5,261 nt of DNA from an uncultured Desulfovibrio sp. (GTDB lineage: Bacteria > Desulfobacterota > Desulfovibrionia > Desulfovibrionales > Desulfovibrionaceae), in the NCBI GenBank assembly GCA_900550745.1, contig URTO01000161.1:1-5261 (forward strand), written 5' to 3'. This document shows, piece after piece, positions 1-5,261 of the stretch. How positions within the stretch are numbered: position 1 is the stretch's first letter; each line of letters begins with the position of its first letter. The translations under genes and the position numbers were made by a program. The notes under the pieces are model-generated. The model saw nothing but the letters and a program-made list of their open reading frames with translations, was not told the origin of the DNA and searched no databases.

Positions 1-2
1 TA

Positions 3-1526
3 CCCCACCGCCGCCGCTCCCCCCGCCATACCCCGGCCCTCATGCTGCAAGGCACCTCCTCCAACGCGGGCAAGAGCATCCTCGCGGCGGCCTACTGCCG
101 CATCTTCCGGCAGGACGGCTACAACGTCGCGCCGTTCAAGGCCCAAAACATGTCGCTGAACTCAGGCGTTACGGCGGCGGGCGACGAAATGGGCCGCGCC
201 CAGATCGTGCAGGCGCAGGCCGCCTTCGTCGACCCGGACGCCCGCATGAACCCCATCCTGCTCAAGCCGCACTCGGATACGGGATCGCAGGTCGTCGTCC
301 TCGGACAACCCATCGGGCACATGGGCGTCATCGATTACTTCAAGAAAAAAAAGGAATTATGGAAAACCGTCACCGAAGCCTACGACAGCCTCGCCGCAGG
401 CCATGACGTCATGGTGCTCGAAGGCGCAGGCAGCCCCGGCGAAGTCAACCTCAAGGCCCACGATGTCGTCAACATGCGCATGGCCGAACACGCGCGGGCT
501 TCCGTGCTGCTCGTCGGGGACATCGACCGGGGCGGCGTCTACGCTTCCTTCCTCGGCACGTGGATGACCTTCACCGACGCCGAACGCCGCCTGCTCACCG
601 GCTATATCGTCAACCGGTTCCGGGGGGACGCCTCCCTGCTCGGCCCGGCCCATGAATACATGCTCGACCATACGGGGACTCCCGTGCTCGGCACCATTCC
701 TTATATACGCGACCTCAACATCCCCGAAGAAGACATGGCGGGCTTCTCTTGGGGGCACGCCGGCTGCGGGGAAAAAAAGGAAGGGGCGCTGGACATCGCC
801 GTGGTCATGCTGCGGCACGTATCCAACTATACCGACTTCGCGCCGCTCGCCGCCGAACCAGACGTCAGCCTGCGCCCGGTGCGCCGTGTGGAGGAATGGG
901 GCGACCCCGATGTGGTGATGCTTCCGGGCTCGAAAAGCGTCGTCCCCGACCTCGACGACCTGCGCCGCTCCGGGCTGGCGGGGAAGATCCTCGGACACGC
1001 GGAGCGCGGCAAATGGATCTTCGGCATCTGCGGCGGGTTGCAGATCCTGGGCCGGGCCATCCTCGACCCTTACGGCATCGAGTCCGCCGCGCCGGAAGTG
1101 CCGGGGCTTGGGCTCATGGATCTGCGCTCGACCTTCGCCGCGGATAAGACGCTCGTGCGCGTGGCCCGCGCCGAAACCCCCCTCGGCGTGCCGTCCGGCG
1201 GCTATGAAATCCATCACGGCCTCACCGAGCACGGCCCTTCGGCCCTGCCGCTGTTCCTGCGGGCCGACCGCGCCTATCCGTCCGAAGAGGCGCGCATCTG
1301 CGGCTACGTCTCCGGGCGGCGCTGGGCCACCTACCTGCACGGCGTTTTCGATGACGACGCCTTCCGCCGCGCGTGGCTCGACCATGTGCGCGCCGACGTC
1401 GGCCTTGCGCCGCAGGGCCGCAGGCTGGCCGCCTATGATCTGGAAAGGGCGCTGGACAGGCTCGCGGACATTGTGCGCGAACATTCAGATATGGAAACCA
1501 TTTACCAAAGCATGGGATTGAAATGA
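3..1526 (+). CDS. cobQ: Cobyric acid synthase (CobQ/CbiP), 5' end probably outside the window
   Basis: This glutamine-dependent amidotransferase adds amide groups at positions b, d, e and g of adenosylcobyric acid a,c-diamide, giving adenosylcobyric acid, with ATP and glutamine, in the cytoplasm. Residue numbers count from the first in-window ATG (position 42). The N-terminal synthetase domain (about 1-225) opens with the P-loop-like QGTSSNAGKS (3-12), then APFKAQNMSLNSG (30-42), EMGRAQ (49-54), MNPILLKP (69-76), LEGAGSPGEVNL (126-137) and DIDRGGV (160-166). The class I (triad-type) glutaminase domain follows: HVSNYTDF (259-266), LPGSK (294-298), nucleophile Cys330 in GICGGLQILG, GGYEIHHG (386-393) and His433 in YLHGVFD. 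The length of 494 aa is normal for the family and no frameshift is seen. The start is uncertain: the frame is open to the window edge, no ATG/GTG/TTG lies in frame at 3-41, ATG42 has no Shine-Dalgarno, and homologues usually have a few residues before this Met (here TPAL precedes it). The gene ends in an ATGA overlap with cbiB. Two A-tracts (345-352 and 772-778) stand out in this GC-rich gene. Confidence 0.97.
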   Translation, partial: PHRRRSPRHTPALMLQGTSSNAGKSILAAAYCRIFRQDGYNVAPFKAQNMSLNSGVTAAGDEMGRAQIVQAQAAFVDPDARMNPILLKPHSDTGSQVVVLGQPIGHMGVIDYFKKKKELWKTVTEAYDSLAAGHDVMVLEGAGSPGEVNLKAHDVVNMRMAEHARASVLLVGDIDRGGVYASFLGTWMTFTDAERRLLTGYIVNRFRGDASLLGPAHEYMLDHTGTPVLGTIPYIRDLNIPEEDMAGFSWGHAGCGEKKEGALDIAVVMLRHVSNYTDFAPLAAEPDVSLRPVRRVEEWGDPDVVMLPGSKSVVPDLDDLRRSGLAGKILGHAERGKWIFGICGGLQILGRAILDPYGIESAAPEVPGLGLMDLRSTFAADKTLVRVARAETPLGVPSGGYEIHHGLTEHGPSALPLFLRADRAYPSEEARICGYVSGRRWATYLHGVFDDDAFRRAWLDHVRADVGLAPQGRRLAAYDLERALDRLADIVREHSDMETIYQSMGLK

Positions 1527-2512
1527 ACCTCGCCTTCCTCGCGCTGCTGCCCGCCGCGCTGCTGATCGACCGCCTTTTTGGGGAACTGCCTTCCCGCGTG
1601 CATCCCGTCTGCATGATGGGCGCTCTGGCCTCACGCATGGAGGCCCTGCTCCGGCGCGGCCCCAACAACGCCCTGATGTCCCTTTCCGGCGCCCTCGCCT
1701 GCCTGCTCGTCGTCCTGCCCTGCGCCGCCCTCGCGGGCGGGCTGGCGTGGGCCGCGCAAGTTTACGCCGAGCCGCGGGCGGCGTGGTTCGTGTCCGCCAT
1801 CATCATCTGGATCTGCGTCGCGCCCCGGAGCCTTGACGAGCACGCCCTGCGCGTCGCCGTCCCGCTTGCCAAGGGCGACCTCGAAGGCGCACGCAAGGCC
1901 GTCTCCATGATGGTGGGCCGCAACCCCGGACGTCTCGACGCCCACGGCGTGGCCCGCGCCTGTGTGGAAAGCGTGGGCGAGAACCTCACGGACGGCGTCC
2001 TGTCCACGCTGTTCTGGGCGGGCGTCGGCCTGTTCTTTTTCGGATATCCGGGGGCCGCGTGCCTTGCCGTGCTGCACCGCTCGGCCAACGTGCTTGACGC
2101 GCTCTGGGGCAAGAAAAACGAAAAGTACATCTGTTTCGGGACGTTCGCGGCACGGCTCGACGATGCCCTGAACTTCGTCCCGGCCCGGCTGTCCCTGCCC
2201 TGCATCGCGTTCGCCTCCCGCATCATCCCGAACCTGCGGCACGGGGACATCCTGCCCGTGGGCTGGAAATACCGCGCGGCCCACGAAAGCCCCAACTCAG
2301 CATGGAGCGAGGCGGCCTTTGCCGGGGCCCTCGGCCTCAAGCTCGGAGGCCCCGCCGTATATGGGGATCTGCGCGTCGACCATCCGTGGCTCGGCGACGG
2401 AACCCCCGACGCCAAGCCCGCTCACATCGTGCTGGCGGTGCGGCTCATGTGGCATTCCGTCATCGTCTTCACGCTGTTTGAAGTGTTCCTTATCGGCATG
2501 TTGAGCTTGTAA
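1523..2512 (+). CDS. cbiB: Adenosylcobinamide-phosphate synthase CbiB/CobD, integral membrane
   Basis: CbiB joins (R)-1-amino-2-propanol or its O-phosphate to adenosylcobyric acid, forming adenosylcobinamide (phosphate), at the inner membrane. At 329 aa it has the usual family length. Visible family signatures are DRLFGELPSRVHPVCMMG near the N-terminus (16-33), PRSLDEHAL (101-109), the VGRNPGRLD stretch (131-139), the highly conserved ESVGENLTDGV (149-159), NVLDALWGKKNEKY (189-202), FAARLDDALNFVPARL (208-223) and SPNSAWSEAAFAGALG (256-271). Hydrophobic segments lie at about 2-15, 50-80, 87-100, 160-185 and 302-328, fitting a multipass membrane protein. The start ATG (1523-1525) overlaps the cobQ stop as ATGA, with only a weak GGGA (1514-1517) in front, which suggests translation coupled to cobQ. 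This gene is unrelated to the threonine-phosphate decarboxylase that Salmonella calls CobD. The nature of the amino-alcohol (aminopropanol or ethanolamine type) cannot be read from the sequence. Confidence 0.97.
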   Translation: MNLAFLALLPAALLIDRLFGELPSRVHPVCMMGALASRMEALLRRGPNNALMSLSGALACLLVVLPCAALAGGLAWAAQVYAEPRAAWFVSAIIIWICVAPRSLDEHALRVAVPLAKGDLEGARKAVSMMVGRNPGRLDAHGVARACVESVGENLTDGVLSTLFWAGVGLFFFGYPGAACLAVLHRSANVLDALWGKKNEKYICFGTFAARLDDALNFVPARLSLPCIAFASRIIPNLRHGDILPVGWKYRAAHESPNSAWSEAAFAGALGLKLGGPAVYGDLRVDHPWLGDGTPDAKPAHIVLAVRLMWHSVIVFTLFEVFLIGMLSL

Positions 2513-2524
2513 AGACCATCCGTT

Positions 2525-2535
2525 GGAGAAGAAGG
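2525..2535 (+). promoter_or_regulatory. Ribosome binding site of cobT
   Basis: A purine-rich stretch GGAGAAGAAGG lies in the 26-base gap between cbiB and cobT. Its GGAG core ends 10 bases before the ATG at 2539, and the second AAGG ends 3 bases before it. It fixes the cobT start and gives cobT an independent ribosome entry, unlike the ATGA-coupled genes cbiB and cobS. I see no promoter-like elements or terminator hairpin in the gap, so transcription probably reads through from cbiB. Confidence 0.75.
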
Positions 2536-2538
2536 GCC

Positions 2539-3570
2539 ATGAACACACTGACGATCCCCCCTTTTTCGGCAAGGGCGGCGGAAGCGGCGCAACGGCGTCT
2601 GGACAACCTCGCCAAGGTTCCGGGGAGCCTCGGCAGGCTTGAGGAACTGGCGGTACGGCTCGCGGGGATCACCGGGAACGAATGCCCGGCCTTTCCCGAA
2701 AAGGCCGTAGTGCTGTTCGCGGCTGATCACGACATCGCCCTTCGGGGCGTGAGCGCCACGGGGCAGGAAGTGACGGAAATGCAGGTACGCAATTTCGTCA
2801 AGGGCGGCGGGACGATAAACGCCTTCTGCCGCAATGCCGGGGCGAGGCTTTCCGTCGTGGACGTGGGCGTGAAGGGCGACCTCCGCGATGTGGAGGGCCT
2901 TATACGGCGCAAGGTCATGCACGCGGCCCGCGACTTCAGCGAAGGCCCGGCCATGACCCGTGAAGAGGCGCTGGCCTGCATACAGGTGGGCATCGACATG
3001 GCCCGCGAGGAGGCGGCCAAGGGCGCAACCCTGCTTGCCGCCGGGGAAATGGGCATCGGCAACACCTCGCCCTCCTCGGCCATCGCCGCCGTGCTCACCG
3101 GCGCGTCGGTTGACGAGGTGACGGGCATCGGATCCGGCATCCCTTCCGGGCGCGTCCGCCATAAGGCCGACCTCATCCGGCGCGGCATCGCCGTCAACCG
3201 CCCCGATCCGCGTGATGCCGTCGATGTGCTCGCCAAGGTCGGCGGGCCGGAGCTCGCGGCCATGAGCGGACTCATGCTCGGCGGGGCGTCGCTGCGCATC
3301 CCGGTCGTGGTGGACGGCTTCATCGCCGGGGCCGCCGCAGCCGTCGCCGTGGGCATCCGGCCCGGCGTGCGGGACATGCTCATCGGCTCGCATTCGTCCG
3401 TGGAGCCGGGGCATCGGCTCCTCATGGACTACCTCGGCATCCCCACCTATTTTGATTTCGGGCTCAGGCTTGGGGAAGGCACGGGCGCGGCGCTGCTCTA
3501 TCCGATCATCGACGCCGCCGTCCGCATCCTTACGGAAATGAACACGTTACAAGGCATAGGCATACAATGA
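2539..3570 (+). CDS. cobT: Nicotinate-nucleotide--dimethylbenzimidazole phosphoribosyltransferase (CobT)
   Basis: CobT transfers phosphoribose from nicotinate mononucleotide to a lower-ligand base such as 5,6-dimethylbenzimidazole. The alpha-ribotide formed is the substrate that CobS or a phosphatase uses next. The 343-aa length is typical. Signatures in order are VPGSLGRLEELA (27-38), the nucleotide-site AADHD (61-65), GVSATGQEVTEMQVRNF (70-86), GGGTIN (89-94), GEMGIGNTSPSSA (169-181), GIGSG (196-200), NRPDPRDAVDVLAKVGG (220-236), SGLMLGGA (243-250), DGFIAGAAA (259-267), and RLGEGTGAAL (310-319). Glu313 aligns with the catalytic Glu317 of Salmonella CobT, and Glu170 with Glu174, so the enzyme looks active. 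In an ungapped comparison from memory, Salmonella base-pocket residues Ser80, Gln88 and Leu175 correspond to Thr74, Gln82 and Met171, so the preferred base cannot be assumed to be dimethylbenzimidazole. The start is supported by a strong Shine-Dalgarno. The stop overlaps the cobS start as ATGA, so CobT and CobS, consecutive enzymes of nucleotide-loop assembly, are translationally coupled. Confidence 0.97.
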   Translation: MNTLTIPPFSARAAEAAQRRLDNLAKVPGSLGRLEELAVRLAGITGNECPAFPEKAVVLFAADHDIALRGVSATGQEVTEMQVRNFVKGGGTINAFCRNAGARLSVVDVGVKGDLRDVEGLIRRKVMHAARDFSEGPAMTREEALACIQVGIDMAREEAAKGATLLAAGEMGIGNTSPSSAIAAVLTGASVDEVTGIGSGIPSGRVRHKADLIRRGIAVNRPDPRDAVDVLAKVGGPELAAMSGLMLGGASLRIPVVVDGFIAGAAAAVAVGIRPGVRDMLIGSHSSVEPGHRLLMDYLGIPTYFDFGLRLGEGTGAALLYPIIDAAVRILTEMNTLQGIGIQ

Positions 3571-4316
3571 CGCTCCGCGCCGCCCTCGGCTTCTTCACCC
3601 GCCTGCCCATCGGTTCCGCGCCGCTGCCGCCCACCTTCCGGGGCGTCGCCGTCTGGCTGCCCGTGGTCGGGCTCATCATCGGCCTGCTCGTATCCCTCGC
3701 CCTCGGCCTTGCGGCGCAGATCCTGCCTGCCTCCCTGTGCGGCGTCATCGGCTGCCTTGCCTGGGTCGCGGTGACGGGTGGGCTCCATCTTGACGGCGTG
3801 GCGGACTGCGGGGACGGGCTCATCGTGGAGGCTCCCCCGGCCCGGCGTCTGGAAATCATGAAGGATTCCCGGCTCGGCACGTTCGGCGGGGCCGCGCTGT
3901 TCTTCACCCTCGCGCTCAAGGCCGCGGCCCTCGGCGCGCTGGCGGGCACGTTTCAGGCGGAAGGAAGCGGGCCGGACGCCTTCGCGCCCCTCCTGCTGTC
4001 CTGCTGCCTTGCCGGGACGCTGGCGCGGTGCATGGTTTTCGCGGCGATGCGCGTCCCCTCGGCGCGTCCGGGCGGGCTCGGTGAAGCCCTGCACGAAGGC
4101 GTGGCCCCGCGCCATGAGCTGATCGCCCTTGTAGCCGGGCTCGGCCTGTGCGCCGCCAACGGGATGCGCGGGCTCTACGCCCTCGCCGCCGCCCTGCTCG
4201 CCGCATGCCTTCTGCTTTCCGCCGCAAAGAAACGGCTCGGCGGCGTCACCGGGGACGTCTTCGGATGCCTCATCGAGCTGACGGAATGCGCCGTCCTCGT
4301 CGTGTGTTGCGTGTGA
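3567..4316 (+). CDS. cobS: Adenosylcobinamide-GDP ribazoletransferase (cobalamin synthase CobS)
   Basis: CobS is the membrane enzyme that condenses adenosylcobinamide-GDP with alpha-ribazole (5'-phosphate), releasing GMP, and so closes the nucleotide loop; it is the last joining step of cobamide synthesis. At 249 aa it has the usual family length. The N-terminus has the typical FFTRLP (9-14). The Mg-binding acidic signature is HLDGVADCGDGL (74-85; Asp76, Asp80, Asp83), followed by IMKDSRLGTFG (97-107). Near the C-terminus are GGVTGDVFG (225-233), Glu237 and Glu240. Hydrophobic segments at about 26-52, 57-72, 108-127, 140-160, 184-198 and 202-219 indicate a polytopic inner-membrane protein. 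The protein is rather cysteine-rich, ending CAVLVVCCV. The start overlaps the cobT stop (ATGA), with TAGG at 3557-3560 as a modest Shine-Dalgarno. The end is followed by 23 bases and then cbiR. CobS and CbiB are thought to work together at the membrane, which fits their co-location here. Confidence 0.96.
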   Translation: MTLRAALGFFTRLPIGSAPLPPTFRGVAVWLPVVGLIIGLLVSLALGLAAQILPASLCGVIGCLAWVAVTGGLHLDGVADCGDGLIVEAPPARRLEIMKDSRLGTFGGAALFFTLALKAAALGALAGTFQAEGSGPDAFAPLLLSCCLAGTLARCMVFAAMRVPSARPGGLGEALHEGVAPRHELIALVAGLGLCAANGMRGLYALAAALLAACLLLSAAKKRLGGVTGDVFGCLIELTECAVLVVCCV

Positions 4317-4324
4317 AGTTGAAT

Positions 4325-4330
4325 AAGGAA
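4325..4330 (+). promoter_or_regulatory. Ribosome binding site that decides the cbiR start
   Basis: AAGGAA lies 9 bases upstream of the ATG at 4340, in the 23-base gap after cobS. It favours ATG4340 over two in-frame upstream alternatives: GTG4313, which would overlap the cobS stop as GTGA but lacks a Shine-Dalgarno, and TTG4319. The frame is open further upstream to 4148, inside cobS, but that arginine-rich stretch looks like an out-of-frame reading of cobS. Confidence 0.7.
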
Positions 4331-4339
4331 AACAGCCTG

Positions 4340-5245
4340 ATGCAAAAATACACACTCCCGAATCTGCGCCTTGGCGCGACCTCGTTCCTGCTGCACGCGG
4401 CCTATGTGCCCGCCGTGCGTTTTGCGGCGGAGCGGTGCGATGACGTGGCGCTTTTGCTGCTGGAAACGGGCGGGAGTGGCGAATACCTCGCCACACCCGG
4501 CGAAATCGCCGAAATCGGCAGGATCATTGCCGGAGAGGGCGCGACCTTACACGTACATCTGCCCACGGACGCCGATTTCGATACACGGGAAGGCGCGCGG
4601 GCGATGATCGGGAAAGTCCGCCGCGCCGCCGAACTCACCGGCCCGCTCGATCCGCATAGTTTCGTGCTGCATGTGGATTTCCCCTCCCTGCACGGGACAG
4701 GGCGGGAACCTTCCGCCGAACAGCAGGAGTGGACTGCCGAGGCATTGCGTGAAATCGCGGCGCATCTGCCCGCGCCGGAACGCCTCGCCGTGGAGAACCT
4801 TGAGTCCTACGCCCCCACGTTCTGGGATCGCTGGCTTGCGGGTACGCCGTACTCCCGCTGTCTCGACGTTGGGCATATCTGGAAGGACGGCGGCGATCCC
4901 GCCCCTGTGCTTGCGGCGTGGCTCCCACGGGTGCGCGTCATCCATCTGCATGGCCTGGAGCCACGCGGGGACGGGGCAGGTGCGGCGGGCGCGGCAAAAC
5001 CGCAAGGCAGGCAAAAGGCCCCGGAAACGCCGATGGGAAGGAACCTCCCCCGCCTGTTCGGGCCTCGCCCGCGTGACCACAAATCGCTCCGGTTCATGCC
5101 GCCGGAGCTCGTGGACGAGGTGGCGCATCCCCTCTGGAAGGCCGGGTTTTCCGGCGTGCTCAACTTTGAGGTCTTTTCCGTCGAGGATTTTGCCGTTTCC
5201 CATGCCGTGCTCATACAGTCGTGGGAGAGGTATGTGGGAAAATGA
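4340..5245 (+). CDS. cbiR: CbiR-type cobamide-remodelling hydrolase (xylose-isomerase-like TIM barrel)
   Basis: This 301-aa protein looks like a member of the AP endonuclease 2 / sugar phosphate isomerase superfamily. Putative metal or active-site residues fall at the expected strand ends: Glu42 (LLLET), His71 and His73 (LHVHLP), His111 (LHVD), Glu152 (VENLES), Asp176 and His179 (LDVGH), His202 and His204 (IHLHG), Asp246 and His247 (DHKSL), and Glu277 (NFEVFS). Directly following cobS, it best matches CbiR, described in Akkermansia muciniphila and found in other anaerobes. CbiR cleaves the phosphoribosyl bond of the nucleotide loop of coenzyme-form cobamides, giving a cobinamide-phosphate that is rebuilt with another lower base. 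No signal peptide or membrane segment is seen, so it is probably cytoplasmic. The start at ATG4340 is chosen for its AAGGAA Shine-Dalgarno; GTG4313 would add 9 residues. A Gly/Ala/Pro/Arg/Lys-rich insertion occupies about residues 208-244. The superfamily call is firm. The CbiR assignment is inferred from context and motifs; a generic sugar isomerase or endonuclease IV-like enzyme is the alternative. Confidence 0.85.
   Translation: MQKYTLPNLRLGATSFLLHAAYVPAVRFAAERCDDVALLLLETGGSGEYLATPGEIAEIGRIIAGEGATLHVHLPTDADFDTREGARAMIGKVRRAAELTGPLDPHSFVLHVDFPSLHGTGREPSAEQQEWTAEALREIAAHLPAPERLAVENLESYAPTFWDRWLAGTPYSRCLDVGHIWKDGGDPAPVLAAWLPRVRVIHLHGLEPRGDGAGAAGAAKPQGRQKAPETPMGRNLPRLFGPRPRDHKSLRFMPPELVDEVAHPLWKAGFSGVLNFEVFSVEDFAVSHAVLIQSWERYVGK
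4961..5071 (+). other. Low-complexity insertion within CbiR
   Basis: Residues about 208-244 of the CbiR-type protein are rich in Gly, Ala, Pro, Arg and Lys (for example GDGAGAAGAAKPQGRQKAPE) and have no regular hydrophobic pattern. They separate the IHLHG motif (201-205) from DHKSL (246-250), two motifs that should both face the active site of the barrel. The reading frame is intact on both sides, so this is a coded loop and not a frameshift. It is probably a disordered or flexible loop over the barrel opening. The boundaries are approximate. Confidence 0.6.
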
Positions 5246-5261
5246 TGGGGGAGGGAATGAT
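5242..5261 (+). CDS. Possible start of a further operon gene, cut by the window edge
   Basis: An ATG at 5242 overlaps the cbiR stop codon as ATGA, the same junction type as cobQ-cbiB and cobT-cobS. A purine-rich GGGAGAGG (5223-5230) lies 11 bases upstream. Two other in-frame starts are ATG5245 and ATG5257; the latter has GGGGGAGGG just before it, but probably too close to act as its Shine-Dalgarno. Only six codons are visible, so the product cannot be identified and the reading frame itself is unproven. Confidence 0.3.

Noticed and set aside
357..1484. Long open frame on the - strand across cobQ (375 codons)
   Set aside because: It lies entirely within cobQ, which has clear family motifs throughout. 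Long antisense frames are expected in GC-rich genes with biased third positions, and its translation is low-complexity and resembles no family I know.
1523..2512. Reading this gene as the threonine-phosphate decarboxylase also named CobD
   Set aside because: The protein is a hydrophobic multipass protein with CbiB signatures and lacks a pyridoxal-phosphate aminotransferase fold motif.
2513..2538. Possible terminator or internal promoter between cbiB and cobT
   Set aside because: No inverted repeat, T-run or -35/-10 pair is visible in these 26 bases; only a Shine-Dalgarno is supported.
2422..3414. Long open frame on the - strand across cobT (330 codons)
   Set aside because: It is antisense to a well-supported cobT, rich in His/Arg/Gly/Asp, without recognisable domains; it is a base-composition shadow.
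4148..4339. Possible 64-residue N-terminal extension of cbiR starting inside cobS
   Set aside because: The stretch overlaps cobS by about 170 bases, is arginine-rich as expected for an out-of-frame reading, and a proper Shine-Dalgarno with an ATG sits at 4325-4342.
3498..4496. Long open frame on the - strand across the end of cobT, cobS and the start of cbiR (332 codons)
   Set aside because: It crosses three well-supported genes and its product is low-complexity Arg/Gly/Glu-rich, with no domain visible; it is a base-composition shadow.

Overview
The window holds part of one anaerobe-type cobamide (vitamin B12 family) operon. Five genes lie head to tail on the + strand: cobQ/cbiP, cbiB/cobD, cobT, cobS and a sugar-phosphate-isomerase-like gene that I read as cbiR, the cobamide-remodelling hydrolase. 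DNA is strongly GC-rich and almost entirely coding; the only gaps between genes are 26 and 23 bases. No tRNA, rRNA, mobile element, CRISPR array or convincing terminator is visible. GC content, the gene set and the general look of the proteins suggest a deltaproteobacterial, Desulfovibrionaceae-like anaerobe, but this taxonomic guess is from memory and only moderately supported.

Layout: cobQ occupies positions 3-1526. Its reading frame is open to the left edge, so its true start probably lies outside the window. It overlaps cbiB (1523-2512) by ATGA. After a short gap with a strong Shine-Dalgarno sequence comes cobT (2539-3570), which overlaps cobS (3567-4316) by ATGA. After a second short gap with a clear Shine-Dalgarno comes cbiR (4340-5245). 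A further gene may begin at the right edge through another ATGA overlap (5242). The operon therefore splits into translational pairs: cobQ-cbiB, cobT-cobS, and cbiR plus whatever follows.

How they work together: CobQ amidates adenosylcobyric acid a,c-diamide to adenosylcobyric acid. CbiB attaches the aminopropanol (phosphate) arm, giving adenosylcobinamide (phosphate). CobT activates a lower-ligand base to its alpha-ribotide. CobS joins the ribotide to adenosylcobinamide-GDP to finish the nucleotide loop. CbiR would run the opposite way on imported or unwanted cobamides, cutting the nucleotide loop to give a cobinamide-phosphate-type intermediate that re-enters the pathway, so that CobT and CobS can fit a new base. 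The GTP-activating enzyme needed in between (CobU/CobP/CobY) is not in the window. The most interesting points are the placement of cbiR directly behind cobS, a low-complexity insertion inside CbiR next to putative catalytic residues, and a changed residue pattern in the base-binding region of CobT.
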